Assembly: GCA_963662865.1 (NCBI GenBank) | Contig: OY759969.1 | Coordinates: 992,001 to 1,056,000 of the forward strand | Source of the DNA: JAJDYQ01 sp963662865 | GTDB lineage: Bacteria; Pseudomonadota; Gammaproteobacteria; JAJDYQ01 | DNA length: 64,000 nt | Direction: 5' to 3' | Shown here: positions 22,261 to 30,800 of the stretch, piece by piece | How the letters are laid out: every line of letters begins with the position of its first letter | Numbering within the stretch: the stretch's first letter is position 1 | Notes under the pieces: model-generated | Databases searched by the model: none | What the model was told of the DNA's origin: nothing | Seen by the model: only the letters and a program-made list of their open reading frames with translations | Program-made: the position numbers and the translations under genes

Positions 22261-22524
22261 CTATGTACCATCAATAGTCATTTGGCTTTGAACGATCCGC
22301 AATAATTCGCACGGATCGGCATCCATGCCGTTGCAATACAGCACCAGCTCAATCGGATCCAGCCTGCGCTCGCCCTGCTCCACCTTACCCACCAATGAAT
22401 GCACCACACCGATCCGGGTGGCAAGCTGGCGCTGGCTCAGCTCCGCATGCTTGCGTTTTTGTACCAGCCAGTCAGTGAGTTCCCTCCACTCCTGCGAATG
22501 AATTGATTTTCTAAAGCGTGGCAT
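22261..22524 (-). CDS. XRE-family helix-turn-helix transcriptional regulator
   Basis: 87 residues from ATG 22524 (MPRFRKSIHSQEW). The Cro/CI-type HTH is at ~18-65: LTDWLVQKRKHAELSQRQLATRIG, then HSLVGKVEQGERRLDPIEL. The open frame extends further upstream to 22674 but would run through the palindrome and into the divergent gene, so the shorter form is chosen. It is divergent from the outer membrane protein gene, with a 29-bp palindrome between them, suggesting that it represses itself and that gene. Confidence 0.85.
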   Translation of the reverse strand: MPRFRKSIHSQEWRELTDWLVQKRKHAELSQRQLATRIGVVHSLVGKVEQGERRLDPIELVLYCNGMDADPCELLRIVQSQMTIDGT

Positions 22525-22546
22525 TGCACCTATTTTAGGTACTATG

Positions 22547-22575
22547 TACAATGCCCCCGATTCGGGAGCATTGTA
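22547..22575. promoter_or_regulatory. 29-bp palindrome, probable operator of the XRE regulator
   Basis: TACAATGCCCCCGA on the left and TTCGGGAGCATTGTA on the right are reverse complements with one mismatch. It lies 22 bp before the regulator start and 43 bp before the outer membrane protein start, between the two divergent genes. A hairpin role is possible but an operator fits the position better. Confidence 0.6.
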
Positions 22576-22618
22576 TCCGAAATCAGCTTTTTTACTTTGA
22601 TAAATCAGGAGAAAATTG

Positions 22619-23215
22619 ATGACACTCAATAAAGATAAATACAGGATGGGGAGAGCCATATTGCTCACCGGCATTCTGGCGCTGTTGCCACACGCCGTTT
22701 TGGCACAGCAGGGAGATCTAGCGAAGGGTCATGGCTACTTTGGTGGCGGGATAGCGAGAGTAGAATATGATGAACGCCCTGATGGGTCTAACGATTTTTT
22801 TAATGCGAAAGTTAGGGCAGCCTATCTCAGGGCAGGCTGGCAGTTCAACGATCATGTATCTGCTGAGGTAAGAGCGGGGCTTGGTGGAAATGCTACGGGT
22901 GATGTCACTGTGGGAAACTCGACTGTCGAGATTGATTACAAACTTGACCACTTCCTTGGCGCATATGCCCGCGGCGGGCTGTGGTTGAGCGACTCGTTTT
23001 ACCCCTACCTGATTGGCGGGTTCACCCGATTCAAACACGAAATTGAAGCGGCAGGTCTTGTACTTGAAACATCAGGCTCGGATTTTTCATACGGTTTGGG
23101 CGCAGACATTGCCACATCCGAACACTGGCGTATCAATCTTGAGTATATGAGGTACTATGACAGAGACGACACTGAGCTTAATGCTATTGCCATAGGCCTT
23201 GTAAAGACATTCTGA
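22619..23215 (+). CDS. outer membrane beta-barrel protein (198 aa)
   Basis: Small porin-like barrel of the OmpA-transmembrane/OMP_b-brl type. Start chosen at ATG 22619, 8 bp after AGGAG. Signal peptide ends at ~residue 30 (LLPHAVLAQQ). The mature protein alternates amphipathic strands (YFGGGIARVEY, KVRAAYLRAGWQF, GAYARGGLW, FYPYLIGGFTRF, FSYGLGADI, WRINLEYMRYY) and ends IAIGLVKTF with the C-terminal Phe needed for outer membrane insertion. No enzymatic or transport function can be read. Divergent from the XRE regulator and followed by a terminator. Confidence 0.85.
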   Translation: MTLNKDKYRMGRAILLTGILALLPHAVLAQQGDLAKGHGYFGGGIARVEYDERPDGSNDFFNAKVRAAYLRAGWQFNDHVSAEVRAGLGGNATGDVTVGNSTVEIDYKLDHFLGAYARGGLWLSDSFYPYLIGGFTRFKHEIEAAGLVLETSGSDFSYGLGADIATSEHWRINLEYMRYYDRDDTELNAIAIGLVKTF

Positions 23216-23242
23216 TACTAACCAGCCGCAACGGCCTTGCAA

Positions 23243-23270
23243 AAATGGCGGACACCCTGTCCGCCATTTC
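23243..23270 (+). terminator. rho-independent terminator after the barrel gene
   Basis: AAATGGCGGACA and TGTCCGCCATTT form a perfect stem with a CCC loop, followed by CTTCTT. It lies between convergent genes and can serve both directions. Confidence 0.8.
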
Positions 23271-23312
23271 TTCTGACGGCACCGGCATAATGATACTGAC
23301 GCCGGATTTACC

Positions 23313-24518
23313 TTACTGTGACTTTATTACGACTCTGGCAAAGCGCCTTTTCCCGACCTGAAAGACAGTCGGCTGCCCTGTGGTCATTTTAACGCGGGCA
23401 TCCGACAACTTTTTGCCATTCATTTTGACTGCCCCCTGCTTCACCATACGATGCGCCTCCGAAGTGCTGTTCACCAGACCTGCATCTTTCAGTAAATTCG
23501 CCAGCGGAATGCCATCCTCTCCTGCATTGATCTTCACTTCGGGGATATCACCGGGTATCGCCCCTTTCTGAAACTGTGCGACAAACCCTGCTCTTGCCGC
23601 AACTGCCGCCTCTTTACTGTGAAAACGGGCAGTGATTTCTTCAGCGAGCAGGAATTTAACATCCCTCGGATTTCTCCCGGCCTCGATATCCGCCTTAAAT
23701 TGCCTTATTTCTGCCATTGGCCGGAAGCTGAGCAATTGAAAGTAACGCCACATCAATTCATCCGAGACCGACATAATTCGACCAAACATCTGCTCCGGGC
23801 CATCCGAGACACCGACATAGTTGTTGAGTGATTTAGACATCTTCTGTATGCCATTGAGACCTTCCAGAATCGGCATAGTCAAAATAACCTGTGGCGGCTG
23901 GCCATAGGCCTCCTGTAGCTGCCGACCAACCAACAGATTAAATTTCTGATCGGTACCACCCAACTCGACATCGGCTTTCAGGGCCACAGAATCGTAGCCC
24001 TGCACCAAAGGATAGAGCAATTCGTGTATTGCTATCGGCTGACCATTTCTATAGCGTTTATTGAAATCATCCCGTTCCAACATACGGGCTACCGTATGTC
24101 TGGCCGCTAACTGAATCAGATCTGCGGCCTTTATCTGTTCCATCCATGATGAATTGAAAAACACCGTGGTTTTTTCCGGGTCCAGAATCTTGAAGACCTG
24201 ACGCTCGTAGGTCCTGGCATTTTCCAGCACATCTCCCCTGGTCAATGGCGGTCGTGTTGTGCTTTTTCCGGTTGGGTCGCCTATCATTCCGGTAAAGTCG
24301 CCGATCAGAAACAGGATTTCATGCCCAAGCTCCTGAAACTGTCGTAGCTTGTTGATCAAAACTGTATGTCCCAGATGAAGGTCAGGGGCGGTTGGATCAA
24401 AGCCTGCCTTGATTCTGAGCGGACGTCCCGATTCGAGCTTCTTAACGAGCTCTTCTTCAGGCAATATTTCATCAACGCCGCGTTTGATAACGGCCATTTG
24501 TTCGCTAACGGACACCAT
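23313..24518 (-). CDS. tyrS: tyrosyl-tRNA synthetase
   Basis: Charges tRNA-Tyr with tyrosine. Start at ATG 24518 behind GAGGG, 401 residues; an upstream extension of the frame runs into IS sequence and is rejected. The class I HIGH motif is HLGH (48-51) within PTAPDLHLGHT, KMSKS is at 226-230, and an RNA-binding S4 domain fills the C-terminus (LANLLKDAGLVNSTSEAHRM, VKMNGKKLSD). This is the TyrZ-like form common in gammaproteobacteria. Its 5' flank is interrupted by an IS fragment 45 bp upstream. Confidence 0.97.
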   Translation of the reverse strand: MVSVSEQMAVIKRGVDEILPEEELVKKLESGRPLRIKAGFDPTAPDLHLGHTVLINKLRQFQELGHEILFLIGDFTGMIGDPTGKSTTRPPLTRGDVLENARTYERQVFKILDPEKTTVFFNSSWMEQIKAADLIQLAARHTVARMLERDDFNKRYRNGQPIAIHELLYPLVQGYDSVALKADVELGGTDQKFNLLVGRQLQEAYGQPPQVILTMPILEGLNGIQKMSKSLNNYVGVSDGPEQMFGRIMSVSDELMWRYFQLLSFRPMAEIRQFKADIEAGRNPRDVKFLLAEEITARFHSKEAAVAARAGFVAQFQKGAIPGDIPEVKINAGEDGIPLANLLKDAGLVNSTSEAHRMVKQGAVKMNGKKLSDARVKMTTGQPTVFQVGKRRFARVVIKSQ

Positions 24519-24562
24519 AGTTTCCCTCAAAAATTCGGCATGGAGCAACAAGTCCGGCATTA

Positions 24563-25000
24563 TTGTATGAGTCCACCACAAATTGCACTTTTTGTTGTGG
24601 TTAATGTTAATAATGTACTGCACTGAATTTACTTTACCGGGGTTTGTAATCCCAGTCCTTTATGTGGTCGAACGCCGTTGTATTGAATCAGCCAATCGAC
24701 CAGTTTTTCGTTAAACAACTCCAGGTCGGTGAACAACAGGTCTTCGTGAAAGTCCACCAACTGTTCCTGAATTGATTCCGGGACCGTGCGCTTAAAGCGC
24801 TCACACACGGCATTCGTCCTGGGCGATTTCGGTTGCGCACCAAGCCCGACAGTCCCTGTTCACGATACGCCTGCTTCCAGGAATACACGGTGCGACAGCT
24901 TTGACCACGGTGTTCCAGGGCCGCTTGCAGTCCGTGTTGCTCCCAAAACTCCAGCACTCTCAGGCATTGCGCAGCAACTTCCGGTTGACCTCCGTGTCTG
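24563..25000 (-). mobile_element. IS481-like fragment, copy 2 (internally deleted)
   Basis: The terminal repeat TTGTATGAGTCCACCACA at 24563 and TTGCACTTTTT inside it match copy 1. Read on the minus strand, the transposase N-terminus (MLEFWEQHGLQAALEH, CRTVYSWKQAYREQGLSGL) is joined directly to its C-terminus (ERFKRTVPESIQEQL... KGLGLQTPVK) in another frame; about 500 bp of the middle are missing. The N-terminal end of the element is also lost, fading near 25000. It sits between the normally adjacent divergent genes tyrS and the M23 peptidase gene. Confidence 0.8.
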
Positions 25001-25066
25001 TGTTCGCTAACCTACGCCCGCTCATAATTATAAAGCCCTTATTTTTCCGTAGTTTAAAAGAGAATA

Positions 25067-26401
25067 ATGAAACAAAGCATGAATTCTTTAAGTGCCAGGA
25101 GGCACTGGCTGATTATCATAATCGCCTTCAGTTTAATTGCATTGGGGATTGCGCTGCGGCCCATTGAGGTTTCTGCCAACCGTGCTGCAGTATCAACGAC
25201 CCGCGTCAACATAGCTCTGCCAAACCAACCTGACATGCTCAAGACATCACTTGAAGCGGATAACGCCAATGACATTATCTGGAAACATGAAAAAGTACGT
25301 AAGGGCGACAGTCTGGCGCGTATCTTTAAGCGTGTCGGCCTGCCCTTCTCCACATTGCACAAGATCATTAGCAGCGGCAATCTTGGCAAGGAGTTCAAGC
25401 ATATTAAACCAGACCAGATATTCGATTTTGGCTACTCACAGGAAAGGTTCATTCAATTGCGCCTCGCTACCAGCAAAACCCGCACGCTGTCAGCGACACT
25501 CGATAGCGGCAGGTGGGCGCTCGGTGAGAGACTGAAAGATGTAGAGATCAGAAACGAATACGCTCAAGGCATTATCCGGGACTCGCTATTTGTCGCAGGC
25601 AACAAAGCAGGGCTCAGTGATACCACGATCATGCAGATGGCCGAAATATTTGGCTGGGATATTGATTTCGCTCTGGATATTCGCAGGGGCGATAGTTTTT
25701 CCATTATTTATGAAGGCCAGTACGTTAACGGCGAAAAGATAGGCAGTGGCAGGATCATTGCTACCGAGTTTACTAACCGGAGCAAAGTTCACCGGGCCAT
25801 GTACTACACAGATAAGGATGGCAACTCCGACTATTACGCCCTCAACGGCCGCGCTATGCGCAAGGCATTTCTACGTACTCCGGTAAAATTTTCACGTATT
25901 AGTTCACGTTTTACCAAAAAGCGCTGGCACCCAATCCTGAAAAAATGGCGTTCCCATAAAGGTATTGACTATGCCGCCGCACGCGGTACGCCTGTTCTGG
26001 CCACCAGTAATGGAAAAATCAGTTTCAAGGGCAAGAAAGGTGGTTACGGCAAAGTCATATTTATTCAGCACGGCAAAAAATACACAACGGTCTATGGACA
26101 TCTGCATCGTTATGCCAAAAGTATCAAGAAGGGCAAATCGGTTGAGCAGGGACAGGTTATCGGATATGTCGGGTCAACCGGACTGGCTACCGGCCCCCAT
26201 CTACATTATGAGTTGCGCGTGAATGGCGTCCACCGCAATCCGCTAACCATCAAGTTACCGCAGGCAAACGCTATTGCCAAAAGACATATGCCAGACTTTC
26301 AAAGCCTGTCAACATCTTTATTCAATCAATTAGCGTTACTAAGCTCGCCTCAGGCTACTGTTCCGAGCAGTACACAGGCTGCGGACATCCTCGCCAACTA
26401 A
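25067..26401 (+). CDS. M23-family peptidoglycan endopeptidase (OapA/MepM-like)
   Basis: Cleaves peptide cross-links in peptidoglycan or activates such enzymes. 444 residues: membrane anchor at ~14-32, a LysM/OapA-like region around 85-130 (VRKGDSLARIFKRVGL), a Csd3-type second domain, and an M23 domain at ~280-400. Zinc ligands are visible in SHKGID (H297, D301) and HLH (H378, H380), with YGHL between them. The start may also be ATG 25079. anmK follows after 30 bp, forming a cell-wall turnover unit. Confidence 0.93.
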   Translation: MKQSMNSLSARRHWLIIIIAFSLIALGIALRPIEVSANRAAVSTTRVNIALPNQPDMLKTSLEADNANDIIWKHEKVRKGDSLARIFKRVGLPFSTLHKIISSGNLGKEFKHIKPDQIFDFGYSQERFIQLRLATSKTRTLSATLDSGRWALGERLKDVEIRNEYAQGIIRDSLFVAGNKAGLSDTTIMQMAEIFGWDIDFALDIRRGDSFSIIYEGQYVNGEKIGSGRIIATEFTNRSKVHRAMYYTDKDGNSDYYALNGRAMRKAFLRTPVKFSRISSRFTKKRWHPILKKWRSHKGIDYAAARGTPVLATSNGKISFKGKKGGYGKVIFIQHGKKYTTVYGHLHRYAKSIKKGKSVEQGQVIGYVGSTGLATGPHLHYELRVNGVHRNPLTIKLPQANAIAKRHMPDFQSLSTSLFNQLALLSSPQATVPSSTQAADILAN

Positions 26402-26431
26402 GCCCTCGGCTTTTGGATATACACATCACAC

Positions 26432-27562
26432 ATGAATTCCAGCCTGACAGCAGGTTATTTTATCGGCTTAATGACAGGAACCAGCCTTGATGCCGCCGAC
26501 ACCGCCCTGCTAAAAATCGACAATGAAGGGCAAATCCGGTTTCTGGACGGTATGGCATCGGAAATTCCCGATGCCCTGCGTCGCAATATTCAGGATGTGA
26601 GTCATGGTATCTCGGACCGTATTGATGACATCTGCAAACTCGATATCCATCTGGCGAATCTTTATGCTGATTGTGTCGGCAGGCTTTTATCCCGCAACAG
26701 CCTTGAAGCCGGTGAAATTGCCGCCATTGGCAGCCATGGACAAACGGTGCGTCACTGCCCGGGCTGCGACCCGCCTTATACGCTCCAGCTAGGCAATGGT
26801 GAATGGCTTGCCGGACAAACAGGCATTACCTGCGTATCCAACTTCAGGCAAAGAGATATGCTCTTCGGCGGACAGGGTGCCCCACTGGCTCCATTATTCC
26901 ATCACCACCTGTTCTTTCAGGAGGATATTACCAGAGTCGCACTCAACCTCGGCGGGATAGCGAACATCAGCATTCTGCACCGCAATGGCGATATCGAAGG
27001 ATTTGATATCGGGCCAGCCAATACATTAATGGATCAATGGATTCAGGAACACCGGCAACAACGTTATGACAGAGACGCCAACTGGGCCCGAAGCGGGCAA
27101 CTACACTCAAAACTACTGGCCCGTTTACTGGATGAACCATGGCTACAGCAAAAGCCACCAAAAAGCACGGGGCCTGAACTGTTTAACATAAAATGGCTGA
27201 GAAGATTTATTGATGCTATCGACATCAGCCCTGAGGATGTCCAACGTACACTCTGCGAATACTCTGCCATTATAATCGCTGATGCCGTACACGCCCATGC
27301 CCCACATAGTGAAGAAATCATAATCTGCGGCGGCGGCATATATAATCCGTTATTAATGGATCGACTCAGGAGTCGATTATCTGAAATACCAATTCTCACA
27401 TCTGACCGCTACGGCATATCGCCCGACTGGATTGAGGCCAGCATGCTCGCCTGGCTGGCCTGGAGAACACTGAACGGAATGTCCGGAAACGTTCCGGCAG
27501 CTACCGGAGCAGACAGAGAGACCATCCTGGGTTCTATTCATCCTGTATCATCCAGACAATAA
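26432..27562 (+). CDS. anmK: anhydro-N-acetylmuramic acid kinase
   Basis: Phosphorylates and opens 1,6-anhydro-MurNAc so that recycled peptidoglycan sugar can be reused. 376 residues. Family motifs: GLMTGTSLDAADTALL near the N-terminus (usually SLDGxD), IGSHGQTVRHCP, NLGGIANIS, GPANTLMD and CGGGIYNPLLM, ending with the Asp/Glu-Ala-xxx-AWLAWRTL region. It follows the M23 endopeptidase gene, whose products feed this recycling route. Confidence 0.96.
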   Translation: MNSSLTAGYFIGLMTGTSLDAADTALLKIDNEGQIRFLDGMASEIPDALRRNIQDVSHGISDRIDDICKLDIHLANLYADCVGRLLSRNSLEAGEIAAIGSHGQTVRHCPGCDPPYTLQLGNGEWLAGQTGITCVSNFRQRDMLFGGQGAPLAPLFHHHLFFQEDITRVALNLGGIANISILHRNGDIEGFDIGPANTLMDQWIQEHRQQRYDRDANWARSGQLHSKLLARLLDEPWLQQKPPKSTGPELFNIKWLRRFIDAIDISPEDVQRTLCEYSAIIIADAVHAHAPHSEEIIICGGGIYNPLLMDRLRSRLSEIPILTSDRYGISPDWIEASMLAWLAWRTLNGMSGNVPAATGADRETILGSIHPVSSRQ

Positions 27563-27730
27563 ATTAAACAGCCTCAAGCCGGGCCAGTATCTGAATGTCA
27601 AATCCTCAAGAAACTCGGAAGGCGCTTCATCGCTAATCATCAGCAGGCGGTCCCTCGTCCTGATGCAGGCCACATAAAGCAAGTGCCTTAACCACCTATC
27701 GACCTCATGATGGGCTTGGCCTGGAAACAT
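27548..27730 (-). pseudogene. C-terminal remnant of a UvrD/Rep-like (SF1) helicase
   Basis: The 60-codon frame contains RHLLYVACIRTRDRLLM, a slightly altered helicase motif VI (LLYVAxTRARDxL), followed by SDEAPSEFLEDL as in UvrD-like proteins. Everything N-terminal is missing. It ends 15 bp inside the 3' end of anmK on the opposite strand. Confidence 0.65.
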
Positions 27731-27819
27731 CCATGGACGACTATCGGCAACTCATGCAGGTCGCTTGATTTTGTTTCACAGGTCCTGAACCAGGACACGC
27801 CCGGCGGCCATGCCAATCG

Positions 27820-30800
27820 CTACCAGTGCAGCTTCCACTGTGCGCCGATGCCGTGGTTCGCCCTGCCCTCGTCGTCCCGGCGGCGCAGTGCCTTGATGTC
27901 CAGTTCGGTATCCAGGGTGCCCGGTGCCGATAGCAGGCGCCAGCCCAGGGTCAGGTCGTGCCCGGCATCGGACGACGACAGGCCCGCATATGGAATGCCG
28001 GTGGCGCCGTCATTCAGGGCCAGGCCCCACTCGCCCTCCAGGCTCCAGCGACCGGAGGCCGGGCCGGGCTGTGATGAATCCTCCTCCAGTGCGTCCGACA
28101 GCGAATCCGACAACAGCCGATCCAGGCCACCCGAGGCCGGGGCGGTGCCGTATTCCTGACGCAGACTCAGCGACGGCCCATGAGCGGAACCCGGCTGCCG
28201 GTCGTAGCGCAGCGAACCGGATACGCCCCATTCACGCCGTTCGGCGGCCTCATGGTCCAGCAGGCGTCGGCCACGCAGGTCAATGGTCAAGCCCCTGGAG
28301 GGCAACTGCCAACTGATGCCGCCGCCCAGTTCCACGCCCAGGCCGTCGCTGGTATCGCCGCCGTCATAGCGCATCCCCAACTCCAGTTCCGGAATCAACC
28401 GGCCACCGTCCGCCTGCGGCAACTGCCAGGACCACTCCAGACCCATTCGGAAACGCTTTGTGTTCGATGTCAGGCCCGATACACCGTCGGCATCGTCCGA
28501 CTCAATACGCGCCAGCGCCGCATCCGAGATCAGCGTCAACGTCAGGCCGCCCTCTTCTAGCGGGCGCTCCAGCAGCGTGCCGCGCACACCGGCCGAGGCC
28601 GATCTCTGCTCGATGTCATGCTTCGTACTCATCGTGGCCGAAGTCTGCTCCAGGGTCTGCTCCAGTTCGCCACGGCCATAACTCGCCGCCGCCCACACCT
28701 GCAATCGCTGCGTCACGTTATGCCGGATATACGGCAGCAGCGAGGTCAGCTGGCTCGACAACTCGCCCTGTTCCGAAGTGCCGCTCCAGTCGCCATCGCC
28801 GTCGCTGTACGACAGCGCCAGCCCGAGCAGCGTGCGGCCATTGTCGCGATCCACGCCCAGCAGGCCGGTCGCCACCTCGCCATCCACCGTGACGCCGTCC
28901 TGTCCATCCTCGTAGCGCGAGTACGACGCCTGACCCCACACCGAAACCCCGTTCTCTCCGCCGCGGTGCACAAAGCGGCTGCCGCGCAGCATATCGCGCA
29001 GCGACAGTGTCCTGGACAGATTCAACAGCCGATCAACCGAACCGGCGCCCAGGCCATCACCGCCATCGCTCTGGCCGAAGCCGTCCGCCGCATATCCCGT
29101 GCCGGTGCCATTACCGGCCCCATGCAGCGCTCGACCAGCGGACAGGCCGCTCACATTGCCCGACAGCCCAGGTTGATCGGCCACCGACAAGCGGTAATCC
29201 AGGCCGCCCAGCATATGCTCTACCGCCGTCAGGCCGAAGCGCGGCAACCAGGCCGCCTGCGCCGCCTGCATCTCTTGCGTATCGGTGGCATCGTCGTCGG
29301 TCACCGTCACCGTCACATCCTGATTCAGGTCAGCCACCGGATAGTTGCCGCCGTCGCCCGTGGTGATCGCATGGCCGATGGTCGCCTCACGATCGCCGGT
29401 ATCGTCGTCGTTTATGCCGGTCACCGTCACCATCTGCTCCGTGTCCCAGTTGACCGTCGTGAACGTCAGGATCAGCGGGTTCACCGTGGCCGCGCTTTCC
29501 AGATTGGAACTCGCCGTGATCTCGACATCGCCGGACGGTGGCGTGTTCAGCACCACCGTGTAGCTGTCCATGCCGTTAGCCTCGGCGACCGTGATGCGGG
29601 CCGTGCTCAAGGTCACGCCCGGTGCCGCATCGTCGTCGGTCACCGTCACCGTCACCGCCGCCGGGGTCGGGGGGCCGCCGGTCGGGTAGTCGCCGCTGTC
29701 GCCGCTGCTGATGCGGTGGCTGAGCGTCGCCGTGCGGGCATCGCCGGGGTTGTTTATATTGTCATCAACTCCCGTGACCGTCACCGTCTGCTCCATATCC
29801 CAGTTGGTCATAGTGAACGTCAGGATCAGCGGGCTCACCGTGGCCGCACTGGTCAGGCCGGAGGTCACCGTGATCTCCACCCCGCTCGCCGGTTGGGTGG
29901 CCAGCACCACTGTGTAGGTGTCCGTGCCGCCGGCCTCGCTGCCGTTCTCCAGAACCGTGGTGGAACCCGCCGTCTCGCTGATGGTGATGGCCGCCGTGTC
30001 GTCGTCGTCGATGGTCACCGTCACAGCGCCTGTGACCGCGCTATAACCTGTCGTGCCTGAGGCCGTATGCGTCAGACTCACCGTGTCGTTTGCCGCGTCG
30101 CCGTCCGGGGCCGCGGTCACCGTCACCGTCTGGGCCGTGTCCCAGTCGGTCATCGTGAACGTCAGGCTGGTTTCGTCCGGCGTCAGGTCGGTGCCGCTAT
30201 GACCGCTGACCGTGACTGTCACGTCTCCCGTCGGGATAGTCGTCAGGGCCACCGTGTAGTTGGTGGTGGCACCCTCGTCTAACGTGATCGTCTCGCCAGA
30301 GAACGACAGGCCGGCCTCGTCGTTGTCGGTCACCGTCACGGTGACATCCTGATTCAGGTCAGCCACCGGATAGTCGCCGCCGCCGCTGCTGATGCGGTGG
30401 CTGAGCGTCGCCTCACGGACGGGGTTGACCCGATTGTCATCAACGCCCGTGACCGTCACCGTCTGCGCCGTGTCCCAGTTGGTCATAGTGAACGTCAGGA
30501 TCATCGGGTTTACCGTGGCCGCACTGGTCAGGCCGGAGGTCACCGTGATCTCCACCCTGCTCGCCGGTTGTGAGTCCAGCACCACGGTGTACGTGCCCTC
30601 ATCGCCCTCTGCAATCGTTATCGCCGTCTCGCTGATGGTCACGCCCGCCTCTTCGTCGTCGCGGGTGTTGACCGTGATCTGCGCCGTCAAGGTGTTGTAG
30701 TTGCCGCCGGTGGCCGTGTGCGTCAGCGTCGCCGTGTCATCAACGGCGTCGGCGTCTTGTCCCGCCGTCACCGTGAAGGTCTGTATCATATTCCAGTTGG

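Noticed and set aside
22525..22674. 50-residue N-terminal extension of the XRE regulator
   Set aside because: It would cross the palindrome and the divergent gene start; the internal ATG gives a normal compact HTH protein.
24519..24623. 35-residue N-terminal extension of tyrS
   Set aside because: It reads into IS terminal sequence; ATG 24518 has a ribosome binding site and gives normal length.
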